Positions 1 to 6,136 of a stretch of 6,995 bases of DNA are shown here, one piece after another; position 1 is the first letter of the stretch; every line of letters starts with the position of its first letter. A program made the position numbers and the translations under genes. The notes under the pieces are model-generated. The model saw nothing but the letters and a program-made list of their open reading frames with translations, ran no database searches and was not told where the DNA came from. This stretch comes from an uncultured Bacteroidota bacterium (GTDB taxonomy: Bacteria > Bacteroidota > Bacteroidia > 2-12-FULL-35-15), in the NCBI GenBank assembly GCA_903833025.1, contig CAILDT010000832.1:1-6995 (forward strand), written 5' to 3'.

Positions 1-37
1 CCGCTACGCGAAATGAAACACCAAATATTACTTACTA

Positions 38-77
38 AGTGCGCCTTAGGCAGTCGGTGTGCCGCACTCACGTTTTT
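38..77 (+). terminator. possible weak intrinsic terminator of an upstream gene outside the window
   Basis: AGTGCG at 38-43 is the exact reverse complement of CGCACT at 63-68, and a run of five T follows at 73-77. This could fold as a hairpin followed by a T-tract and end a plus-strand transcript coming from left of the window. The loop is long (19 bases), four bases separate the stem from the T-run, and a competing inner stem (GCC-TTA-GGC at 43-51) exists. The call is therefore weak. The stretch may be ordinary intergenic sequence. Confidence 0.2.
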
Positions 78-182
78 CATCACTAAATCAAACAACAAAA
101 GCCCAAAATAAGTCTTTTTAAGATGCAACAACTCTTAACAATTACTTAACAGAAAAGAATTATTCACTTATTACGAGCCCTC

Positions 183-190
183 TACTTTTG
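183..190 (+). promoter_or_regulatory. candidate Bacteroidota -7 promoter element for the receiver gene
   Basis: TACTTTTG matches the Bacteroidota housekeeping sigma -7 consensus TAnnTTTG exactly. No convincing TTG -33 element sits at the expected distance upstream; TTC at 163-165 is the nearest approach. The element ends only 10 bases before the ATG at 201. If it is used, transcription would start within a few bases of the start codon and give a very short leader. The identical octamer precedes the glycosyltransferase operon on the other strand (4251-4258). Confidence 0.45.
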
Positions 191-200
191 CAAACAAAAA

Positions 201-590
201 ATGATGCCAATAAAAAAGATATTAATAGTGGACGACGAACCGGATATTCTGGAGTTCCTTTCCTATAATTTTCGTAAAAAGGAGTTTGAAGTAGTAATTG
301 CAAACAATGGTGTGGAAGGTACCAAAATGGCGGAGCAGGAAATGCCTGACCTTATCATATCAGATATTTTGATGCCCGAAATGGATGGGATTGAAATGTG
401 CAAACAAATAAAAACAATAGAACTGTTAAATGCTATTCCTTTTATTTTTCTTACTGCCGTAAGCGATGATTATAAAGTGCTGTATGCTATGACTTCAGGG
501 GCTAATCAATATGTATCGAAACCTGTTAAGTTCGATTATTTACTTACCCTTGTAAATGATATGTTGGAAGAAAAAAGAAAAGCGGGGTAG
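201..590 (+). CDS. stand-alone response regulator receiver domain protein (CheY-like)
   Basis: This 129-residue protein is a single receiver domain and nothing else. Receiver hallmarks are all visible: the acidic pair D11-D12 in KILIVDDEPD, the phospho-acceptor D55 in ISDILMP, the conserved threonine T85 in IFLTA, and K107 in SKP, with Y104 as the switch aromatic. The sequence resembles the receiver of PhoB/OmpR-type regulators, but it stops at residue 129 with no DNA-binding or enzymatic output domain. It probably acts by protein-protein contact or as a phosphotransfer intermediate, accepting phosphate from an unlinked histidine kinase. ATG201 is immediately followed by ATG204, and either could be the start; the conserved core begins at residue 4. 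There is no Shine-Dalgarno sequence. No kinase gene is nearby. The downstream gene is convergent, with one base between stop codons. The fold is certain; the pathway is unknown. Confidence 0.93.
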   Translation: MMPIKKILIVDDEPDILEFLSYNFRKKEFEVVIANNGVEGTKMAEQEMPDLIISDILMPEMDGIEMCKQIKTIELLNAIPFIFLTAVSDDYKVLYAMTSGANQYVSKPVKFDYLLTLVNDMLEEKRKAG

Positions 591-591
591 T

Positions 592-1593
592 TTATAGCGC
601 GCTAATATCGCCAATCCACGCCTTTAGCAGCACCAATTCGTCTTTCCCAATTACTTGTATATCTATTAGTTTTTCGTAACAGATAATTAAATTATCGCAA
701 ATGTTTTCTTGCCCTGCCTTTAAATTAAGTGCTTGCAGCTCTTTACATATTTTAAGATTATTGGTATAACCAGGTATTTCATCTTCAAAATCTTTCATCA
801 AATTATGCTCGTTGCGCTCCTGCCACACAGTGCTTTCGTGATACAAAACACTCCAACCACATTCCCAAGCAATACGTTGCGCCACATAACTGCGCCATAT
901 ATCCGTCATCCTGAAACTGCAATACGAGGGCAGATACATCAGAGGAAATGCTTCTTTAAACCAATATGTATTTTGAGAATTAAACGGACTCCAGGCATTT
1001 TTGCCCAACGCAATCTTCGTTTTTATTTCAAATGAAAGTGGCAACGGATATGTTAACCGATACACCGCATCCACATCAGGGTTTTCGTCTGCCAGCCCTT
1101 GTTGAATAGGGCAATTAATGGCATCCAACTTTAATGTATTAATATCTATTTGTTGTTTTTGCAATTCCTCTAACGGATAACCTCTTGCCCAAATAAATTT
1201 ATTAGTAAAATAATGATAAATGTTAACCCAGCCAGTGTTTTCGAAACCATAACTTTTTACTTCCCGTTGTTTCGCATCCCAAAATTCTTCTCTCGGAATA
1301 TTATCATCATCCGTTTCTACTAATTCAGTTGCACCGTTTTTTATTGCTAATAAATACCCTAAATTTTTTCTTGAATAATGTTTTGTAGGAGTAATTTTTG
1401 CCAAATGAAAAGGCAATGATTGCTGACGGTCCACACTCCAGAAATCGCAACCTTCTAAATTAAAAGTTGCAGGAGATTTAGTATCGCCTATAACTATAAA
1501 GTTTAGATTACGTTTTTTACATTCCTCCGAAAACTGCTTTAGAATAGGGTGTTTGTCGTTGGCTATTGATGTGATGATTAATGATTTTGACAT
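592..1593 (-). CDS. STELLO/DUF288-family glycosyltransferase
   Basis: This 333-residue soluble protein has no signal peptide or membrane span. I assign it to the STELLO (DUF288) glycosyltransferase group from its central pattern: RKNLGYLLAI at 75-84, then an acidic TDDDN at 94-98 that would be the metal and nucleotide-sugar binding DxD-type motif of a GT-A fold. Other likely conserved blocks are SPFNSQNT at 202-209 and RMTDIWRS at 228-235. In Arabidopsis, STELLO proteins are Golgi enzymes that affect cellulose synthase complex assembly. The role of bacterial homologues, the sugar and the acceptor are unknown to me. Reversibly glycosylated polypeptides share a similar DDD region and are the main alternative. 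The ATG lies 5 bases after the stop of the upstream glycosyltransferase gene, so it is almost certainly translated from the same message. It is last in the operon and converges with the receiver gene. Assignment is from remembered family pattern, not a search. Confidence 0.75.
   Translation of the reverse strand: MSKSLIITSIANDKHPILKQFSEECKKRNLNFIVIGDTKSPATFNLEGCDFWSVDRQQSLPFHLAKITPTKHYSRKNLGYLLAIKNGATELVETDDDNIPREEFWDAKQREVKSYGFENTGWVNIYHYFTNKFIWARGYPLEELQKQQIDINTLKLDAINCPIQQGLADENPDVDAVYRLTYPLPLSFEIKTKIALGKNAWSPFNSQNTYWFKEAFPLMYLPSYCSFRMTDIWRSYVAQRIAWECGWSVLYHESTVWQERNEHNLMKDFEDEIPGYTNNLKICKELQALNLKAGQENICDNLIICYEKLIDIQVIGKDELVLLKAWIGDISAL
595..604. repeat. 10-bp perfect palindrome at the convergent gene junction
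   Basis: TAGCGCGCTA is its own reverse complement and overlaps the last codons of the minus-strand STELLO-like gene, starting five bases after the receiver stop. As RNA it could form only a tiny stem, and no T-run flanks it on either side, so it is not a standard bidirectional terminator. It may be coincidental within the codons for S-A-L. Confidence 0.3.
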
Positions 1594-1598
1594 ACTAT

Positions 1599-2333
1599 TT
1601 ATAACGTTGGTTTTTTCCCTCTCAACCGTAAGAAGAAATAATAAAATAAAGTTTGATATGCATTCTTAATAGCATTCTTCGAAACTCTTGGCGATGGTGC
1701 CTGATAGTGAATAGGCACTTCAAAGTTTCTTCGCTTGCGCAAAAGATAACGCAACTCTGTTTGATAAAAATGAGCTTTGGATTTAAAATCGTGTTCAATT
1801 ATTTTAGCAACCACATCTCTATGAAACCCTTGATAACCCGACGTCATATCGCGAAGTTTGGTACCTAATAAAACATTTGCAAGCACAGTTCCTGTTTTAG
1901 AAAGCATTCTTCTTTTAAAAGGCGAATCGCCCATAGAACCTCCATTAATAAAGCGGCTACCAAATGCACATTCGTTCCCTTCGTTCAATACACGAAGAAA
2001 CATTGGTATAGCACGCGGGTCGTGAGATAAACCTGCATCCATTTCAATAATTAAATCGTGACCAGCTTCATACGCCACTCTTAATCCTTTAACATAAGCG
2101 TCCACCACATTGCGGTTTTCCGGCGACCAAACAGTTACATAACGCGAATCTTTTGCGCTTAATTCGTTACACAGTTCAAGTGTTCTATCTTTGGATGCTT
2201 TGTCAATAATAAAATAAACATTGCCTGGGTGCAACTCGTTTATCACAAAATTAAGCATCTCAATAAATGGCTTAAAGTCTGCTTCTTCATTTGCCAACGG
2301 TATTACTATCGCCCACTTTTTATAATAAAACAT
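1599..2333 (-). CDS. GT2 family glycosyltransferase, polyprenyl-phosphate sugar synthase type
   Basis: This 244-residue protein has the GT2 GT-A fold typical of dolichol/polyprenyl-phosphate mannose synthases. Motifs in order are AIVIPLANEE at 8-17 (nucleotide binding), IIDKASKDRT at 42-51, EMDAGLSHDP at 97-106 (metal site), FGSRF at 124-128, and DMTSGYQGF at 162-170, followed by a basic stretch near 199-202. The length matches single-domain synthases; there is no C-terminal membrane anchor or GtrA-like domain. It probably transfers a sugar from a nucleotide donor to polyprenyl phosphate at the cytoplasmic face of the inner membrane. The metal motif reads DAG rather than the usual DAD (Gly at 101), and the usual GLGxAY segment is NVVDAY (75-80). 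I think this variant recurs in a GT2 subfamily, so the enzyme need not be dead. The gene follows the GT-C gene by 41 bases and has its own candidate promoter. The sugar cannot be told from sequence. Confidence 0.85.
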   Translation of the reverse strand: MFYYKKWAIVIPLANEEADFKPFIEMLNFVINELHPGNVYFIIDKASKDRTLELCNELSAKDSRYVTVWSPENRNVVDAYVKGLRVAYEAGHDLIIEMDAGLSHDPRAIPMFLRVLNEGNECAFGSRFINGGSMGDSPFKRRMLSKTGTVLANVLLGTKLRDMTSGYQGFHRDVVAKIIEHDFKSKAHFYQTELRYLLRKRRNFEVPIHYQAPSPRVSKNAIKNAYQTLFYYFFLRLRGKKPTL

Positions 2334-2369
2334 TGTTGTTGTTTGTTAATAATTTTTTATTTCGGATGG

Positions 2370-2377
2370 CAAATTTA
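2370..2377 (-). promoter_or_regulatory. candidate internal -7 promoter element for the GT2 gene
   Basis: On the minus strand this reads TAAATTTG, an exact TAnnTTTG match. Its TAA is the stop codon of the upstream GT-C gene. A TTG lies 15 bases upstream (2393-2395, minus strand), closer than the usual -33 spacing. Transcription from here would give a leader of roughly 30 bases before the GT2 start at 2333. It could let the GT2 and STELLO-like genes be expressed apart from the membrane enzyme. The motif is short, so chance is possible. Confidence 0.35.
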
Positions 2378-4228
2378 TACTTTTTTACTTAGCAACGCAT
2401 CGGTAAATGCCTTTTCTCTTTCCTTATCATCATTATGTTTGAAGTAATAATTAGAGAAATTATTGTAATCCGTTTTAAGTTTATCATAAAGCATACGAGG
2501 TAATTTTGTTTGAATATAATTATCTAAATATGCCTGAAAGTCGGTGTATTGGAAGTTATCACCTAGTTTTGCTTTTAGCTGAGCGATGAGTTTAGTGTTA
2601 TACGTTAATATCTCGGTATGTATTTGAAACGGGTACGACACCGCAATTATATTCGCATAGCGGAAAGTATCTTTAGTAACTGGGCGGGCGTGAATAAAGA
2701 AACAGAAATTAATATCTTTGCTTTCAAAGTATTCAATACTGCCGTGCTTTTCGTGTCCTATTCGTTCTCTATGTTCTATTTTTGAATGTGCAATCAACGT
2801 ATCTGTCAACCCGTGAAACTCTTGTATATAGCTGAAGTTTGCATAATAACCCATACACGCTTGTCCGCCTTTTATAAGCATTCGGGCATCTATGCCTTCA
2901 AAACAATCGCGGATAGTTTTACCTGTTTTTATTTCATCTGCTACGGGGTAATAACTGGTGTAAACAAATCGCTCGTCCGACACATCGCCGCTCCACGTAA
3001 TCATTTCATTCCCCTTTTTATCGTATTGTATGTTGCCTTGTTTGTCCAATGTTCTTGGAAACAAATCCATCCGCAGCGAATATTCCAAGCCACTTGCCAA
3101 TACTAAAACAGCAAGCACAATATTTAATCGTTTTTGTTTTACCAGTTTGAAAATAGAATAGAAAACAATAAAATAAATAAACGGAGCGATAGGAATTATA
3201 AAACGTGCATACATAAAATCGCCACCTACTTTAGCAACAAAGAATATTAAATAAAGAATAACAATTTTTACACTTACTATATATGCGCAGTTCCATTTGT
3301 CTTGCAGAAACTCTTTTAAGTTATTTCTAAAGTTGTTTTTTACTAACGGGAAGATAATAAACAACGGCAACACAAATATTAAGAACGATATAAAGTGTGG
3401 TTTAAAATAAAGCAAGATATAATCAAACCCTTTGCTGTAAAAACTTTCGTTACCGAGTTTATCGTAGTATGTATTCGGGAAAATAAATCCATAGTAATTA
3501 TATCTCCATAAAAAGTAAGGAACATAAATTACAATAATGGCAAGGTTTAAAAACAAGGTAGATTTAACTATCGAAACTAACTGTTCTCTGCTAAATAATT
3601 TATTACAAACAAATAATATGTTTGCCAAAAGCACTATCAACAAAGTATCGGGGCGAGTCATTAAGGCAAGACAAAGAAACAACCCTGCAACAATATATTT
3701 TTTTGTTTCCTTCATCTCCGAGAAAAAGAAAACATAAAACGAACAACATAATAAGAAACTAAAGAACGAAGTTTCTAACCCCGAAGTAGCCCACGTATTG
3801 TAATCGTAATTAAAAGCAAGTGCTAATGTAATAAATGGAAGTATAAATACTTTGTTACGATTTGATATTTTAAAAGTAATTATAGAAAACAAAATGAGTG
3901 TGCCAACTGATGATAACACACCAAGCACTTGCACAGTGTTTATAGGGTCGCGCTTCATCCAAGTAAACAAACTAATGAGCATTATCCACAGAAAATCAGT
4001 GAAGCCCTCCACCCGTTCGCCTTTGTTATATACTAACCCGTTACCTGCAAGTAGATTTTGTACATACCGTAATCCAATAAATATATCGTCGCCAAGCCAT
4101 CGTAATTGGTAAGAACAAACAATACTAACTATTATAGCTATTGCCGAAATGCCTATAAAGAGGTTTTTATTACCTGATGTTACAGGTGCAATTGGTTGTT
4201 TTACTTTAGTTGTAGCTTTCGCAGCCAT
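2375..4228 (-). CDS. GT-C-type integral membrane glycosyltransferase (AftB-like)
   Basis: This 617-residue protein has about 11-12 hydrophobic spans between residues 22 and 380, then a soluble tail of about 235 residues. After the first span comes LRWLGDDIFIGLRY, with acidic pair D47-D48 in the first outer loop, as expected for the catalytic or metal site of GT-C enzymes. Next are LAGNGLVYNKGERVEGFTDFLW-type residues (60-81), SGLETS at 149-154, MTRPD at 190-194 and GGDFMYARFIIPIAP at 335-349. This motif order resembles the family containing the mycobacterial arabinofuranosyltransferase AftB and many uncharacterised bacterial relatives. Such enzymes use a polyprenyl-phosphate sugar donor and act on the outer side of the inner membrane; the sugar here is unknown. 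It is first in a minus-strand block with a GT2 synthase that could supply its donor. The ATG at 4228 is preceded by a TAnnTTTG element. The N-terminal 20 residues are Ala/Lys/Pro-rich and cytoplasmic. PMT/GT39-type transferase is the alternative label. Confidence 0.8.
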   Translation of the reverse strand: MAAKATTKVKQPIAPVTSGNKNLFIGISAIAIIVSIVCSYQLRWLGDDIFIGLRYVQNLLAGNGLVYNKGERVEGFTDFLWIMLISLFTWMKRDPINTVQVLGVLSSVGTLILFSIITFKISNRNKVFILPFITLALAFNYDYNTWATSGLETSFFSFLLCCSFYVFFFSEMKETKKYIVAGLFLCLALMTRPDTLLIVLLANILFVCNKLFSREQLVSIVKSTLFLNLAIIVIYVPYFLWRYNYYGFIFPNTYYDKLGNESFYSKGFDYILLYFKPHFISFLIFVLPLFIIFPLVKNNFRNNLKEFLQDKWNCAYIVSVKIVILYLIFFVAKVGGDFMYARFIIPIAPFIYFIVFYSIFKLVKQKRLNIVLAVLVLASGLEYSLRMDLFPRTLDKQGNIQYDKKGNEMITWSGDVSDERFVYTSYYPVADEIKTGKTIRDCFEGIDARMLIKGGQACMGYYANFSYIQEFHGLTDTLIAHSKIEHRERIGHEKHGSIEYFESKDINFCFFIHARPVTKDTFRYANIIAVSYPFQIHTEILTYNTKLIAQLKAKLGDNFQYTDFQAYLDNYIQTKLPRMLYDKLKTDYNNFSNYYFKHNDDKEREKAFTDALLSKKV

Positions 4229-4250
4229 AAAGGTTTTTTTAAATAGGTTT

Positions 4251-4258
4251 CAAAAGTA
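4251..4258 (-). promoter_or_regulatory. candidate -7 promoter element for the glycosyltransferase operon
   Basis: On the minus strand this reads TACTTTTG, an exact match to TAnnTTTG and identical to the element before the receiver gene. It lies 22 bases upstream of the ATG at 4228, leaving room for a short leader of roughly 15 bases. No clear TTG -33 partner is visible. It should drive the GT-C gene and, by read-through, the GT2 and STELLO-like genes. Confidence 0.5.
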
Positions 4259-4364
4259 ATGAAAAAAGGGAGTTGTAAGTATAACATACTAAATAAAAAG
4301 CATCCCAACTTCGCAACATTGGCAACCAACCTCGAAACTGAATAGTAGGTGTTTAAATTCATAT

Positions 4365-4372
4365 TATTTTTG
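4365..4372 (+). promoter_or_regulatory. candidate -7 promoter element for the oxidase-thioredoxin operon
   Basis: TATTTTTG matches TAnnTTTG and lies 36 bases before the ATG at 4409, a normal leader distance for this phylum. The intervening sequence is A/T-rich with no Shine-Dalgarno motif. No good TTG -33 element is seen at 17-20 bases upstream. No obvious operator palindrome for a copper-responsive regulator could be found in 4259-4408. Confidence 0.5.
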
Positions 4373-4408
4373 CTTCGATTTAAAACAATTAACTAATATA
4401 ATTTACTT

Positions 4409-6130
4409 ATGAAACATTCATTAAAAACAAATCTTTTTTATGTAGCAATCATTTTTTTTGCAACGCTTTCAACAAATAAAGCATTTGCACAATACAACAC
4501 ACTTTGGATACCTGATACACTATCAGGCACTCATTTTAATCTCAACCTTGTAGATACTTTAGATCAGTTGAGAACCGGTAATCAAACTATAACCGAAGGA
4601 GTTAACAACAAGTTTTGGGGCCCTACTTTGTTTTTTAATCAGGGTGATACTGTTCATATGAATGTTCATAGTTTTTTGAACGATTCAACAACAATTCACT
4701 GGCACGGTATGCATTTGCCGGCTGTTATGGATGGTGGTCCACATCAGGTAATACCGCCAGGTACAATATGGCAGCCCTATTGGAAAGTAACTAATAATGC
4801 TGCTACCTATTGGTATCATCCGCATTTGCATATGATGACGCAAGAGCAGATTAGCAAAGGGCTTGGTGGTTTTATTATTGTTAGAGACCCTCAAGAAGCT
4901 GCTTTAGCATTGCCAAGAACTTATGGTGTTGATGATATTCCGTTGGCATTAACAAGCAGAAGATATGATGCTTCCAACGCATTTGTTACCACTAATTGTT
5001 CCTACGGAGATTATATGCTTACCAATGGTACGCCCAATGCGCAAGTAAGTTTGCCCAAACAATTTGTACGATTACGTATTTTAAATGCCGAAATGGAAAG
5101 AGCTTTTAATTTAGGATTTAGTGACAACCGAACTTTTTACATTATTGCTACTGACGGAGGATTAGTAAATACGCCTATTCCCGTTACAAGAGCAATAATT
5201 GCAGTGGGAGAACGTATAGAAATTTTGGTTAATTTAACTGCCGATGCAGTAGGTTCAAGTTTAGATTTAGATGCTTATAATTCTGGTTTTAGTTTAGGGT
5301 TTCCTGGCGGAGAACCTGCTACAAGCGGACAGTTTGGTAGTTTATTAAACAATACTACGTTTAGTGTGTTACATATTAATGTGGTTGCTGCAACAGGAAA
5401 TCCGATAACTACAATGCCTGCAACGCTTGCAAGCAATACGTATTGGACTGCTGCCGATGCTACCGTTAACCGAACAGTTACTGTTACTAACGGACAACCT
5501 GCAGGGCTTCCGTTTGATTTTGATAATACCCCTTTTGCAATGACTACAATTAACCATACAGTGCCTTTAAACAATATTGAAGCGTGGACAATAACTAACA
5601 ACAATGTTTTCGGACACGCTTTTCATATACACGATGTTGAATTCAAATTGATTTCCAGAAGCACAGGTTCGGTAGCTACTTATGAAGAAGGGTGGAAAGA
5701 TGTGCTTTATTTGCCCAAAGGGTCGTCGGCTACGTTTGTTGCCAAGTTTTCCGATTATTCCGATTCTATACATCCATTTATGTATCACTGCCATTTTTCT
5801 CCTCACGAAGATGGAGGTATGATGGGACAATTTGTGGTGGTAGGTAATAATTCAACTAGCGGAACTAATGAAATTAATGATGCAAATTATGATTATTCGC
5901 TCTTCCCAAATCCGGCAACTAACAGGTTGTATGTAAACTTTTCTGCACCCGATGTGCAAGCATATTATGTAAAAATTAATAACCTCCTTGGCAGAACTAT
6001 ATATATGCTCCCTCGTCCGCAATTGCAAAATGGTATTGACATCAGCCACTTGGCTGCCGGAGTTTATGTTATGGAATTAACAGATGAAAAAACAAAAGCG
6101 GTAACCACAAAAAGGTTTATAAAACAGTAA
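4409..6130 (+). CDS. secreted multicopper oxidase with type IX secretion sorting domain
   Basis: This 573-residue precursor starts with a signal peptide (hydrophobic 9-20, likely cut after A-F-A at 25-27). The mature part is a three-cupredoxin laccase/CueO-type oxidase. All four copper motifs are intact: HWHG at 97-100, HPH at 137-139, HAFHIH at 403-408, and HCH at 460-462 with H466 and M471. The inferred type 1 copper ligands are H403, C461, H466 and axial M471; the remaining histidines would bind the trinuclear cluster that reduces O2 to water. Residues about 496-573 form a Por/T9SS C-terminal sorting domain, with SLFPNPATN at 497-505, LAAGVYVMEL at 548-557 and a final KRFIKQ. The enzyme should cross the outer membrane and be surface-bound or released. 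There is no CueO-like Met-rich insert, so cuprous oxidase specificity is not shown; phenol or metal oxidation is equally possible. The start is supported by the signal peptide and promoter spacing. The thioredoxin-like gene follows 6 bases later. Confidence 0.95.
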   Translation: MKHSLKTNLFYVAIIFFATLSTNKAFAQYNTLWIPDTLSGTHFNLNLVDTLDQLRTGNQTITEGVNNKFWGPTLFFNQGDTVHMNVHSFLNDSTTIHWHGMHLPAVMDGGPHQVIPPGTIWQPYWKVTNNAATYWYHPHLHMMTQEQISKGLGGFIIVRDPQEAALALPRTYGVDDIPLALTSRRYDASNAFVTTNCSYGDYMLTNGTPNAQVSLPKQFVRLRILNAEMERAFNLGFSDNRTFYIIATDGGLVNTPIPVTRAIIAVGERIEILVNLTADAVGSSLDLDAYNSGFSLGFPGGEPATSGQFGSLLNNTTFSVLHINVVAATGNPITTMPATLASNTYWTAADATVNRTVTVTNGQPAGLPFDFDNTPFAMTTINHTVPLNNIEAWTITNNNVFGHAFHIHDVEFKLISRSTGSVATYEEGWKDVLYLPKGSSATFVAKFSDYSDSIHPFMYHCHFSPHEDGGMMGQFVVVGNNSTSGTNEINDANYDYSLFPNPATNRLYVNFSAPDVQAYYVKINNLLGRTIYMLPRPQLQNGIDISHLAAGVYVMELTDEKTKAVTTKRFIKQ

Positions 6131-6136
6131 CCCAAT

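Noticed and set aside
1..80. Minus-strand open frame from an ATG at 80 running off the left edge (begins MKNVSAAHRLPKAHLV)
   Set aside because: Only about 26 codons are visible, no TAnnTTTG element precedes it, the composition is unlike the real genes here, and I recognise no domain. It cannot be told from chance or repeat-derived translation without sequence to the left.
201..590. Receiver protein as the front half of a frameshifted PhoB-like regulator
   Set aside because: No winged-helix sequence appears in any forward frame after 590; the following DNA codes for the STELLO-like protein on the other strand.
2016..2042. GT2 gene as a dead enzyme or pseudogene because of DAG
   Set aside because: The frame is intact, all other GT2 motifs and the family length are kept, and I recall similar DAG variants in other GT2 proteins, so a functional subfamily is more likely.
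2786..3106. Plus-strand 106-codon open frame opposite the GT-C gene
   Set aside because: The minus-strand frame carries clear family motifs and continuous membrane-protein coding. This frame has no domain and no promoter.
5275..5830. Overlapping minus-strand open frames opposite the multicopper oxidase
   Set aside because: They lie opposite conserved cupredoxin domain sequence, have low-complexity or implausible compositions, and no promoter elements. They are shadows of the real gene.
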